DNA of 64,000 nt from Brevibacterium jeotgali. Its GTDB lineage: Bacteria > Actinomycetota > Actinomycetes > Actinomycetales > Brevibacteriaceae. Position numbers and translations under genes: made by a program. A model generated the notes under the pieces. That model did no database searches and had not been told where the DNA came from. It worked only from the letters and a program-made list of their open reading frames with translations. The stretch is from contig NZ_FXZM01000001.1 of the NCBI RefSeq assembly GCF_900169175.1, positions 248,001 through 312,000 on the forward strand, in the 5' to 3' direction. Of this stretch, positions 51,290 through 59,411 are shown piece by piece (position 1 is the stretch's first letter; every line of letters begins with the position of its first letter).

Positions 51290-52131
51290 CGGAACATCCC
51301 CCTGAAGATCTGGTCGAGGCCGGCGGAATGCTCCTCGCGGAGCTCGTCGGCCATACCGGTCAGGACGACGCGCCCGCGGTCCATGAAGACCGCCGCGTCG
51401 AGCGCCGGCTCGAGGTCGTGCACGAGGTGCGTCGAGACGATCATGAGCGCGTCGTCGTCGAATCCGCGGAGGATCCCGTCGAGGATCGTCTGCCGCGCTG
51501 CGGGGTCGACCCCGGAGATTGGTTCGTCGAGCAGGTAGACGCGCGCCCTCCGCGAGAGGGCGAGCGCGATCTGGACCTTCTCCCGCATGCCCTTCGACAT
51601 CTGCTTGAGCCGCATCGACTCGTCCAGGCCGAAGAATCCGACGAGCTCGTGCGCCCGGTCCTCGTCGAAGTCCGCGAAGAAGTCGCGGTACATCGCGATG
51701 CAGGTGCTCACCCGCGCCCCGTTCGGCAGCGCACTGGCGTCCGGGAGGAAGGAGACGAGCGCCTTCGATTCCGGTCCGGGCGCGTGCCCCGCGATCGTCG
51801 CCTCCCCCGAGTAGCCGGTCAGCACTCCCGCGAGGATCTTCAGCAGACTGGTCTTTCCGCACCCGTTCGGCCCCAGCAGCCCGACGATGCGGCCCGGAGC
51901 AAGGTCCAGGTCCACACCGTCGAGCGCCTGCCTGGCGCCGTACGTGAGCCGCAGGTCGCGGGTCCGCAGGAGCGGCGGGATTCTCGTGTCATCGGTCATC
52001 GGGCCGGCCCCCCTCTGCTGTTCAGGCCTCATGTGCTGCTCCGGTCTCAAGTACGCCGACAGCGGGGTCGCCGTCAGGTTGCTCGCCCCACCCGTCGGCG
52101 TGCTGGTCGTCGGCGTGTCTGCGGTCGTCAT
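51286..52131 (-). CDS. ABC transporter ATPase subunit (YtrB-like)
   Basis: A 281-residue ATPase with Walker A LLGPNGCGKTSLLK, the atypical signature MSKGMREKVQIAL found in this subfamily, Walker B VYLLDEPISGVD and switch histidine VSTHLVHD. The ATG at 52131 overlaps the regulator's stop as ATGA, but the first 44 residues are low-complexity; an alternative ATG at 51999 (MTDDTRIPP) has a GAGGGGGG ribosome site and gives a more typical 237-residue protein. Both could be used. Confidence 0.82.
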   Translation of the reverse strand: MTTADTPTTSTPTGGASNLTATPLSAYLRPEQHMRPEQQRGAGPMTDDTRIPPLLRTRDLRLTYGARQALDGVDLDLAPGRIVGLLGPNGCGKTSLLKILAGVLTGYSGEATIAGHAPGPESKALVSFLPDASALPNGARVSTCIAMYRDFFADFDEDRAHELVGFFGLDESMRLKQMSKGMREKVQIALALSRRARVYLLDEPISGVDPAARQTILDGILRGFDDDALMIVSTHLVHDLEPALDAAVFMDRGRVVLTGMADELREEHSAGLDQIFRGMFR

Positions 52132-52505
52132 GCTCGGTCATCTCCGTCATGGTCGTTCCATCTCTCCTCGAGGAGCTCCTGCACCTGTGCGCGGCCCATG
52201 CCCAGACCGCGTGCGCGGCGGATGAAGTCATCGGCGGCGTCACCGACGAGCTCGATGCGCAGTCGGTCCAGCCGGTCCTCGTCGTCGGTGACATAGCGGC
52301 CCGCGGTGCGCTCCGACCGGCAGAGCCCTGCGCGCTCCAGCTCCGCCAGAGCCCGCTGCACCGTGTTGGGATTGACCCCCACGTCGACCGCGAGCTCGCG
52401 CACGCCCGGGACGCGAGCGCCCGCCGCCCACGTCCCCGTCGCCATCCGGCGCGAGAAGTCTGCGACCAGTTGGACCCAGATAGGTGTCGACGTATCGAAC
52501 TGCAT
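52128..52505 (-). CDS. GntR family regulator, YtrA subfamily
   Basis: A 125-residue regulator: the winged HTH IWVQLVADFSRRMATGTWAAGARVPGVRELAVDVG-type region with VNPNTVQRALAELERAGL, then a short C-terminal dimerisation helix pair (FIRRARGLGMGRAQVQELLEERW) as in YtrA. It is the first gene of a three-gene coupled operon with an ABC ATPase and permease. A perfect 13-bp inverted repeat upstream is the probable autoregulatory operator. GGGGAGG lies 7 nt before the ATG. Confidence 0.9.
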   Translation of the reverse strand: MQFDTSTPIWVQLVADFSRRMATGTWAAGARVPGVRELAVDVGVNPNTVQRALAELERAGLCRSERTAGRYVTDDEDRLDRLRIELVGDAADDFIRRARGLGMGRAQVQELLEERWNDHDGDDRA

Positions 52506-52518
52506 CGGAGCCTCCCCT

Positions 52519-52556
52519 CTGTGTCACTGTACTAAGTGGTTAATACAGTGACACAG
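52519..52556. promoter_or_regulatory. YtrA-type operator: 13-bp perfect inverted repeat
   Basis: Arms CTGTGTCACTGTA and TACAGTGACACAG are perfect inverted copies separated by a 12-nt AT-rich spacer (52532-52543). The element lies 14 nt before the GntR gene start codon and overlaps the expected core promoter, so the regulator would block its own operon. A ligand or membrane stress would relieve it. Assigned from position and symmetry. Confidence 0.7.
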
Positions 52557-52784
52557 GAGAGACGGCGAGGTCAAGGCCGACGCCGCACCCTCCCGCGCCA
52601 GCCGACCGTTCACCCGCAGTTCCCTCGCACGTCGCTGTTCCTGTGTGCATCCTGGGTAGTGTGTGCGTGTCCGCTCTGAGAGCGCAGCCGCATTCGGAGC
52701 CATTGCCCGTCTCAGCCCCGCCAGAGCCCCGCCACACAGCCCCGCGCCCCGGTGCGGGCTCCGACAGATCGAGGACCCCACTCC

Positions 52785-55634
52785 ATGCCCACTTCCACCT
52801 CCCCGCAGCTGCGGGCCACGCTGGCCGCGGCGGTCACCGCCGCCGTCGTCACGAGCCCCATGCTCCTGCCGATCTCCGCGCAGGCCGCCGACCAGCCGGA
52901 GATCTCCGAGATCGCCTATGCCGGCGGCGACGACACGGACTTCATCGAGATCGCAGCGGACCCCGGCACCGACGTCTCCGGCTGGACCGTCGGCTCGGTG
53001 ACCCGCGGCGGCAGCCCGCACTCGGAAGCTCACGTGACGACGCTCGCCGACGGCATCGCCGTGGGCGACTCCGGCGCCCTCGCCGTCGAGGTGCCCATCA
53101 CGAACTCCGTGAACTCCGGCGCCGCCGCGGACGGCTCGTACGGATCCTCCGCATTCGTCGTGGACGCCGACGGCGCGCTCGTCGACTTCGACCAGGTCGG
53201 CGGGGTCGTGGGCGGTGCAGGCGTCACGGCCACGAACTCGTCGAACCTGCCGGAATCGGTGCGCGGCCAGGAGGCCACGCCCACCGGCGCCACGGCGCCT
53301 CGCGGCGAGTCGATCCAGCTGATCGACGGCTCGTGGACCGCGGGCGCGCCCACTCCTGACGCACTGCCCGGCGACGACGGCGGCGAGACTGATCCGCCGC
53401 AGGAACCCGGCGAATCGCTCCCGATCGCGGACATCCAGGGCACTGGCCCGGAATCTGACTACACAGGTCAGACTGTCACCACCGACGGCGTCGTCACCGC
53501 GGTCTGGGCCGACGGCGGCCTGAACGGGTACACCATCCAGACCGCCGGGACCGGCGGCGCCGCGAAAGAGGCCGGCGATGCGTCCGACGGCCTGTTCGTG
53601 TACTCGCCGCAGACCGCCGCCGAGGTCGCAGTCGGCGACTCCGTGCAGGTCACCGGTGCGGTCTCCGAGTACTACGGGCAGACCCAGATCACCGTCACGT
53701 CGAGCGGCCTGCAGCAGCTCGACGAGGCACTCGAGGCACCCACCCCGATCGAGGGCGAGTTCCCCGAGGGCGACGACGCCCGCGAGTCGCTCGAATCGAT
53801 GCTCATCCTGCCGACGGGCGACATCACGGTGTCGGACACCTACGGCACGAACCGGTACGGAGAGGTCGGGCTGGTCAACGGCACGGAGCCCCTCTTCCAG
53901 GCGACCGACGTCGTCTCCCCCGGGGCCGAGGCGATCGCGTACGAGGAGGAGAGCGCTCAGCGCGCCTACGTCCTGGACGACGGGGCATCGGTCGATTACA
54001 CAGGCTCGGCCTCCGATGTCCCCGTTCCCTACGTCTCGACGGATGATCCGCTCCGGGTGGGCGGCGCAGCGACCTTCTCCGATCCGGTCGTCGTGGGCTA
54101 CGGGTTCGACATGTGGCGTCTGCAGCCCACCGAGTGGCTGACCGGCGAGAATGCCGACGATGTCCAGCCGGCGACGTTCGAGGACACCCGCGAAGCCGCA
54201 CCGCAGGACGTGGGAGGCGACATCACCGTGTCGAGCTTCAACGTGCTCAACTACTTCACGACGACCGGCGACCAGCTGAACGGCTGCACGTTCTACGAGG
54301 ACCGCGAGGGCGATCCGACCACCGTGCGCGGGGGCTGCGACGCCCGCGGCGCATGGGACGCGGACAACCTGGAGCGCCAGCAGTCCAAGATCGTCGATGC
54401 GATCAACGGCCTGGACGCCTCCGTCCTGTCTCTCGAGGAGATCGAGCAGTCCGCCGCATTCGACAAGGACCGCGACGAGTCGCTGTCGATCCTCGTCGAC
54501 GCGCTGAATGAGGATGCCGGATCCGACAAGTGGGCGTTCGCGGAATCACCGGAGGAGCTGCCGGAGAGCGAGGACGTCATCCGCACCGCGTTCATCTACC
54601 AGCCGACCGATGTCCAGCCCGTCGGCGGCTCCACGATCCTCACGGGCAGTGACGCGTTCAGCAATGCCCGCGAACCGCTGGCCCAGGCGTTCACGACCGG
54701 CGACGACGACGAGCCGTTCGTCGCGATCGTCAACCACTTCAAGTCGAAGGGGTCCGGCTCCGGTGAGGGCAACGTCGACAACGGCGACGGCCAGGGCAAT
54801 TCGAACGCCGACCGCGTGGACCAGGCAGAGGCTCTCGTCGACTTCGCGGACGCGCAGAAGGCAGCGGCGGGCACTGACGACGTCGTGCTGCTCGGTGATC
54901 TGAACTCCTACACGGAGGAGGACCCCATGCAGGTCCTCTACTCCGCGGGGTATGCGAACATCGGCAAGGACTTCACCGACGAGCAGACGTACCTGTTCGG
55001 CGGCCGTGTGGGCAGCCTGGACCACGTCCTCGCGTCGGATGGGCTCGTCGAAGACGTGACCGGCGCAGACATCTGGAACATCAACTCCGTCGAATCGATC
55101 GGCCTCGAGTACAGCCGGTACAACAACAACGTGACGGACCTCCATGCGGAGGGTCCCTTCCGATCGTCGGACCACGATCCCCTGATCATGGGCCTCGCCC
55201 GCGGCGCGGACACACCGGCGCCGGATCCCACGGATGACCCGACGGACGAGCCGACCGATACGCCGTCCGAGGACCCCACCGGCGATCCGTCAGAGGAGCC
55301 TTCCGCGGATCCGAGCGACGATCCGTCAGACGAGCCCACGAACGATCCATCGCAGGACCCCAGCGGTGACCCCACGCAGGATCCGTCCGACGACCCCTCT
55401 GACGACGGGCGCGATGACGACGAGGGCGGCGACCGGGGTGACTCCGGCGACGAGGGTGACCGAGGCCACGGCGGAGACGGTGGCGACGACAGCGAGGGTG
55501 ACAGCGGAGACCGCGACCGCGGCAACGGCGACCTGCCGCGGACGGGAACCGGACTCACCGCACTCGCGGTGGGCGGCGTCCTCGTCGCAGCGGGCGCGAT
55601 CGCTCTGCTCATCGCACGCCGCCGCAGGGTCTGA
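52785..55634 (+). CDS. LPRTG-anchored extracellular nuclease (ExeM/NucH-like)
   Basis: A 949-residue secreted protein. Signal peptide (1-34, ending SAQAA), an N-terminal LTD-like domain (about 35-190), an OB-fold-like region (about 215-460), and an EEP-type nuclease domain (about 475-810) with SSFNVLNYF, SLEEIEQSAAF, VLLGDLNSYTEEDP and the final FRSSDHDPLIMG. A long Asp/Pro/Gly-rich stalk (about 815-915) precedes the sorting signal LPRTG, a hydrophobic helix and RRRRV. ExeM/NucH enzymes degrade extracellular DNA; here the enzyme would be displayed on the wall. GAGGA lies upstream of the ATG. A strong hairpin follows the gene. Confidence 0.9.
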   Translation: MPTSTSPQLRATLAAAVTAAVVTSPMLLPISAQAADQPEISEIAYAGGDDTDFIEIAADPGTDVSGWTVGSVTRGGSPHSEAHVTTLADGIAVGDSGALAVEVPITNSVNSGAAADGSYGSSAFVVDADGALVDFDQVGGVVGGAGVTATNSSNLPESVRGQEATPTGATAPRGESIQLIDGSWTAGAPTPDALPGDDGGETDPPQEPGESLPIADIQGTGPESDYTGQTVTTDGVVTAVWADGGLNGYTIQTAGTGGAAKEAGDASDGLFVYSPQTAAEVAVGDSVQVTGAVSEYYGQTQITVTSSGLQQLDEALEAPTPIEGEFPEGDDARESLESMLILPTGDITVSDTYGTNRYGEVGLVNGTEPLFQATDVVSPGAEAIAYEEESAQRAYVLDDGASVDYTGSASDVPVPYVSTDDPLRVGGAATFSDPVVVGYGFDMWRLQPTEWLTGENADDVQPATFEDTREAAPQDVGGDITVSSFNVLNYFTTTGDQLNGCTFYEDREGDPTTVRGGCDARGAWDADNLERQQSKIVDAINGLDASVLSLEEIEQSAAFDKDRDESLSILVDALNEDAGSDKWAFAESPEELPESEDVIRTAFIYQPTDVQPVGGSTILTGSDAFSNAREPLAQAFTTGDDDEPFVAIVNHFKSKGSGSGEGNVDNGDGQGNSNADRVDQAEALVDFADAQKAAAGTDDVVLLGDLNSYTEEDPMQVLYSAGYANIGKDFTDEQTYLFGGRVGSLDHVLASDGLVEDVTGADIWNINSVESIGLEYSRYNNNVTDLHAEGPFRSSDHDPLIMGLARGADTPAPDPTDDPTDEPTDTPSEDPTGDPSEEPSADPSDDPSDEPTNDPSQDPSGDPTQDPSDDPSDDGRDDDEGGDRGDSGDEGDRGHGGDGGDDSEGDSGDRDRGNGDLPRTGTGLTALAVGGVLVAAGAIALLIARRRRV

Positions 55635-55665
55635 CCACCGGTGAGGTCGATCAGCTGACCTGCAC

Positions 55666-55710
55666 CAGCAGAAGGGCCGGTCCGCACGACGCGGACCGGC
55701 CCTTCTGCTG
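55666..55710. terminator. Bidirectional hairpin terminator
   Basis: A perfect 20-bp stem with loop ACGAC between the converging nuclease and DUF2079 genes. On the plus strand it sits 31 bp after the nuclease stop codon. Confidence 0.8.
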
Positions 55711-55725
55711 CCTGTGCATCTGGGC

Positions 55726-57030
55726 TCAGCCTGCCGGCACCACGAGGTCGTACCCGCCGCTGCTGTAGACGGTCTCCCAGTCGCCGTCGAAGCGCTCCTC
55801 CGCCCACGGCTCGATCGCGGAGTCGACGTCGTCAGGGCGAAGGACCACGGCCTCCGGCACGGCGTCCTCCATGCTTCCGTACCAGTACGTGCGCGCGTGC
55901 GGTGCGAGATAGGCGAGCAGCCGGACGTCGGTGGCGACCGAGCCGTACTGAGAGGCTTCCTCGATCGCTCCGCCGGCGTCGACCGCGTGTCCCTCGGACG
56001 TCCAGAAGAGGTCCGCCTTCGTCTGGCTCAGCAGCGCCGCTGCGGCGATCGCGGCGACGAGCGGGGCCAGGGACCTGTGAGCCCTCCCGGCGCCGTCGAT
56101 GAGGCTCACCGCCGCGATCGGCATGAGCACGGCCGAGTAGTGGAAGCTCGTGTCCCAGTAGCCCTCGACAGTGCCCGCGAACCTCCACGCCAGCGTGGGC
56201 AGCATGAGGAGCATGTACGGCGACCGCAGACCGATGGCGCCTGCGGCGAGGGCGAGGAAGCCGACCGTCCCGATCTTCACCGTCAGACCGTCCGTCAGAG
56301 TCTGCGCCAGCGAGACGTTCTCCGTGTAGTCGTAGCCGCCCTCCGGATTGAACAGCGGGAGGAAGAGCATGACTGCGTAGACCATCCACCCCACGCCCCA
56401 CGCGATGAGCGCCAGCGCAAGCCTGAGCTCGGACCGGTCCCGCAGCCAGACGACGAGCCCGAACACTGCGACCGTGAGCCCCAGGTCCTCTTTGACGAAG
56501 ACGAGCAGTCCGATCGCCACGACCGCGGACAGACGCCTGCCGCGGATCCACCACACCAGGCCGAACGCCAGCAGCGGCACGCCGAAGGCGATCTCGTGGA
56601 ACTGGGAGTGCACCGCGTTGAGCAGTCCCCAGGACAGCACGTACGAGAAGGCCAGCAGCCAGGCACCGCGGACCGTGAGCCGCTCGAACGCCAGGGAGAC
56701 GACGGGCCAGACCGATGCCGCGAAGAGCGCGGCCTGCGCGAGCATGAGAGTGAGACCGGACGGGAAGACCCAGAAGAGCGGGGTCAGCAGGATGAGGATG
56801 GGGTGGAAATGATCGCCCCACAGGTTGTAGCCGGGCCCCTTGATGTCGACGATCGGCGCATTGCCCTGCGCGTACTGGGACAGCATCTGGGTGAAGATTC
56901 CGAGGTCCCACGACGGCGAGTAGTGGATGCGCCACATGAGGATCGCGAACGAGGCGTAGAGCACGAACGCGGACGCGGCTGCGATCGCGGGGGCCCAGGG
57001 GGTCAGATGACGGGCGGTGAACGAATGCAC
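55726..57030 (-). CDS. DUF2079 family polytopic membrane protein
   Basis: A 434-residue protein with about nine or ten membrane helices. SPSWDLGIFTQMLSQYAQGN, LWGDHFHPILILLTPLFW and FHEIAFGVPLLAF are characteristic of the DUF2079 family, which resembles GT-C type (dolichyl-phosphate-mannose-like) glycosyltransferases in topology. The function is unknown. The GTG start is 6 nt after a TAAGGT box; the promoter lies right behind the tRNA-Arg terminator. Confidence 0.85.
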   Translation of the reverse strand: MHSFTARHLTPWAPAIAAASAFVLYASFAILMWRIHYSPSWDLGIFTQMLSQYAQGNAPIVDIKGPGYNLWGDHFHPILILLTPLFWVFPSGLTLMLAQAALFAASVWPVVSLAFERLTVRGAWLLAFSYVLSWGLLNAVHSQFHEIAFGVPLLAFGLVWWIRGRRLSAVVAIGLLVFVKEDLGLTVAVFGLVVWLRDRSELRLALALIAWGVGWMVYAVMLFLPLFNPEGGYDYTENVSLAQTLTDGLTVKIGTVGFLALAAGAIGLRSPYMLLMLPTLAWRFAGTVEGYWDTSFHYSAVLMPIAAVSLIDGAGRAHRSLAPLVAAIAAAALLSQTKADLFWTSEGHAVDAGGAIEEASQYGSVATDVRLLAYLAPHARTYWYGSMEDAVPEAVVLRPDDVDSAIEPWAEERFDGDWETVYSSGGYDLVVPAG

Positions 57031-57036
57031 ACGAGC

Positions 57037-57042
57037 ACCTTA
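57037..57042 (-). promoter_or_regulatory. -10 box TAAGGT, leaderless promoter of the DUF2079 gene
   Basis: TAAGGT on the minus strand, 6 nt, then GTG at 57030. Confidence 0.5.
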
Positions 57043-57055
57043 CTGGGATCGAGAC

Positions 57056-57097
57056 GAAGAGGCCCCCGCCTGCGTCTCCGCTGGCGGGGGCCTCTTC
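57056..57097 (-). terminator. Hairpin terminator after tRNA-Arg(ACG)
   Basis: A 15-bp perfect stem GAAGAGGCCCCCGCC with a 12-nt loop, beginning 3 nt after the tRNA CCA end. Confidence 0.75.
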
Positions 57098-57100
57098 CTG

Positions 57101-57176
57101 TGGTGCGCCACGAGGGATTCGAACCCCCAACCTTCTGATCCGTAGTCAGATGCTCTATCCGTTGAGCTAGTGGCGC
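57101..57176 (-). tRNA. tRNA-Arg(ACG)
   Basis: Class I tRNA on the minus strand: acceptor GCGCCAC/GTGGCGC, D-arm with AGCTCAACGGATAGAGCA, anticodon stem TCTGA/TCAGA around loop CTACGGA (anticodon ACG), T-loop GGTTCGAATCC, discriminator A, CCA encoded. A34 is expected to be changed to inosine by TadA so that CGU, CGC and CGA are read. Confidence 0.95.
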
Positions 57177-57197
57177 GCCGTCGTTGCGACTCGCACT

Positions 57198-57226
57198 ACT
57201 ATACATAGACGGATCAGCCTTCTCAA
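57198..57226 (-). promoter_or_regulatory. Promoter of tRNA-Arg(ACG)
   Basis: On the minus strand TTGAGA, a 17-bp spacer and TATAGT: the best sigma-A-type promoter in the window. Transcription would start about 15 nt before the mature tRNA. Confidence 0.75.
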
Positions 57227-57305
57227 ACCTGCGCGGTGAGCTCCGCGTCACCCTCGGGCGCACACCCTCGACAGTGCACCTGCAGGCGAGCCGCAGGGCC
57301 GAGAA

Positions 57306-57458
57306 TGACTCACATGGCATGAACAGTCACCCGTGTGGCAGAACGAGTCAACTGAATGACTCATATACGTCAGAGCTTCGCCCTCTGTGAGTCACAGCAC
57401 AGATCCTCGGCGCCGGACAGGAGGTCCAGACTCCGCATCATCCGTAGCGTGTGAGTCA
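57306..57458. promoter_or_regulatory. Cluster of TGA(C/G)TCA sites upstream of pckG
   Basis: Four copies of the near-palindromic heptamer TGA(C/G)TCA in 153 bp. The copy at 57388 extends to the 11-bp palindrome TGTGAGTCACA; the copy at 57452 would cover the start of transcription. One further copy lies in the putA control region. They look like binding sites for one regulator; its identity is unknown. Confidence 0.55.
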
Positions 57459-57501
57459 ACCCGGAGGACCCGGGGGCGTCCGACCCAGGAGATACCCCAT
57501 C

Positions 57502-59334
57502 ATGACCGTCATCGACCGTGGCTCAGTCGAAGACCTTCTCGTGAACGCGCCGACGAAGAACTCCAAGGTTCTGGACTTCGTCCGCTCGATCGCAGAACGT
57601 ACGACTCCCGATGCAATCGAATGGATCACCGGCTCGGAGGAGCAGCGTTCGTCGCTCCTCTCCCAGGCGATCGACACCGGCACCATCGTCAAGCTGTCCC
57701 ACCCCGAGGACTCGTACTACGCGGCTTCCGACCCGGACGATGTCGCCCGCGTCGAGGACCGCACCTTCATCTGCTCGGAGAAGGAAGAGGATGCCGGCCC
57801 CCTCAACAACTGGGTGGCGCCCGCAGAGATGAAGGGCATCCTGAACGATGTCTTCGCCGGCGCGATGCGCGGACGCACCATGTACGTGATCCCCTTCGTC
57901 ATGGGACACGTCGACGCGACGCAGCCGATGTTCGGCATCGAGGTCACCGACTCCCCCTACGTCGTCCTCTCCATGGGGATCATGGCGCGCACGGGTGACG
58001 TCGCCCTCGAGGCGATCGACCGCCTCGGTGCCGACTTCGTCGAGTGCGTCCACTCCGTCGGCGCTCCGCTGGAGCCCGGCCAGGACGACGTCGCGTGGCC
58101 CTGCAGCTCCACGAAGTACATCACCCACTTCCCGGAGGACCGTTCGATCTGGTCCTACGGATCGGGCTACGGCGGCAACGCGCTGCTGGGCAAGAAGGCC
58201 TACGCCCTGCGCATCGCCTCTGCGATCGCCCATGACGAGGGCTGGCTCGCCGAGCACATGCTCATCCTCAAGCTCACCAACCCGGAGGGCGAGTCGAAGT
58301 ACGTCGCCGCTGCGTTCCCCAGCGCCTGCGGCAAGACGAACCTCGCCATGATCGAGCCCAACATCCCCGGCTGGAAGGCCGAGACGCTGGGCGACGACAT
58401 CGCGTGGATGCGCTTCGGCCCGGACGGCCAGCTGTACGCGGTCAACCCGGAGTTCGGCCTGTTCGGCGTGGCTCCGGGCACGGGCTACGTCACCAACCCC
58501 ACTGCGATGACGGCGATCGAGGCAGGCGGCAACGTCTTCACCAACGTCGCGCTCACCGACGACGGCGGTGTCTGGTGGGAGGGCATGACCGACGAGAAGC
58601 CGGCGCACCTCACCGACTGGCGCGGCAACGACTGGACTCCGGAGTCGGAGACCCCGGCCGCGCACCCGAACTCGCGCTTCTGCACCCCGATCGCGAACGT
58701 TCCGACGATCGCGCCGGAATGGCAGAACCCGGACGGCGTCCCGATCTCCGCGATCCTGTTCGGCGGGCGTCGCAAGACGACCATGCCGCTGGTGACCCAG
58801 ACCTCCGACTGGAACCACGGCGTCTTCATGGGCTCGATCCTCTCCTCGGAGACGACCGCAGCAGCCGTCGGCAAGGTGGGAGTCGTGCGTCGTGACCCCA
58901 TGGCCATGCGTCCGTTCATCGGCTACAACGTGGGCGATTACCTGCAGCACTGGATCAACATCGGCAAGACCGATGGTGCCCGGCTGCCGAAGATCTTCTA
59001 CGTCAACTGGTTCCGCCGCGCCGAGGACAACTCGTTCCTGTGGCCGGGCTTCACGGAGAACGCCCGCATCCTCAAGTGGGTGTTCGAGCGTGTGAACGGA
59101 ACCGCCGATGCTGTGCAGACCCCGGTCGGCTTCGCGCCGGTCGCGGGCGGCATCGACCTCGACGGCCTCGACATCACCGAGGAGCAGGTCCAGAAGGCAC
59201 TCGAGGTCAAGCCCGATGAGTGGGCTGAAGAGCTCCAGTCGATCGACGCGTGGTACGACGAGCTGGGCGAGCACGTCCCCGCCGAACTGCGAGCCGAGGT
59301 CGAGGAGCTGCGCGACCGCCTGGGCCTCAAGTGA
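57502..59334 (+). CDS. pckG: Phosphoenolpyruvate carboxykinase (GTP)
   Basis: A 610-residue GTP-dependent PEPCK: oxaloacetate + GTP to PEP + GDP + CO2, the entry to gluconeogenesis. Seen: the P-loop [12 protein letters not shown] with hyper-reactive Cys276 and Lys278, [15 protein letters not shown], the metal-site region [11 protein letters not shown], and [19 protein letters not shown] near the guanine site. The length matches actinobacterial PckG. ATG at 57502 follows AGGAGA by 9 nt; an upstream in-frame start at 57451 is rejected. A bidirectional terminator follows. Confidence 0.98.
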   Translation: MTVIDRGSVEDLLVNAPTKNSKVLDFVRSIAERTTPDAIEWITGSEEQRSSLLSQAIDTGTIVKLSHPEDSYYAASDPDDVARVEDRTFICSEKEEDAGPLNNWVAPAEMKGILNDVFAGAMRGRTMYVIPFVMGHVDATQPMFGIEVTDSPYVVLSMGIMARTGDVALEAIDRLGADFVECVHSVGAPLEPGQDDVAWPCSSTKYITHFPEDRSIWSYGSGYGGNALLGKKAYALRIASAIAHDEGWLAEHMLILKLTNPEGESKYVAAAFPSACGKTNLAMIEPNIPGWKAETLGDDIAWMRFGPDGQLYAVNPEFGLFGVAPGTGYVTNPTAMTAIEAGGNVFTNVALTDDGGVWWEGMTDEKPAHLTDWRGNDWTPESETPAAHPNSRFCTPIANVPTIAPEWQNPDGVPISAILFGGRRKTTMPLVTQTSDWNHGVFMGSILSSETTAAAVGKVGVVRRDPMAMRPFIGYNVGDYLQHWINIGKTDGARLPKIFYVNWFRRAEDNSFLWPGFTENARILKWVFERVNGTADAVQTPVGFAPVAGGIDLDGLDITEEQVQKALEVKPDEWAEELQSIDAWYDELGEHVPAELRAEVEELRDRLGLK

Positions 59335-59355
59335 CGTCCTGAGTCCTCACGAACC

Positions 59356-59399
59356 AGAGGGCCATCCGCATCCAAGAGCCGGGATGCGGATGGCCCTCT
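59356..59399. terminator. Bidirectional terminator after pckG
   Basis: A perfect 18-bp stem with an 8-nt loop followed on the plus strand by TTTCG. It lies between converging pckG and pxpBC. Confidence 0.85.
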
Positions 59400-59411
59400 T
59401 TCGTGCTCAGC

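Larger units (their letters stand above)
57177..57501. other. Divergent control region, tRNA-Arg and pckG
   Basis: 325 bp. It holds the tRNA-Arg promoter (57198-57226), then four TGA(C/G)TCA words at 57306-57312, 57357-57363, 57388-57394 and 57452-57458 plus a CGAGTCA at 57344-57350. A TAGCGT box (57445-57450) is a candidate pckG -10, giving a 45-nt leader with AGGAGA before the ATG. No gene seen. Confidence 0.6.

Noticed and set aside
57386-57396. TGTGAGTCACA as a Crp/GlxR site
   Set aside because: The half-sites are one base apart instead of six; it fits the TGASTCA cluster better.
57523-59274. A 583-codon frame antisense to pckG
   Set aside because: A shadow of a highly conserved enzyme gene; no ribosome site or domain.
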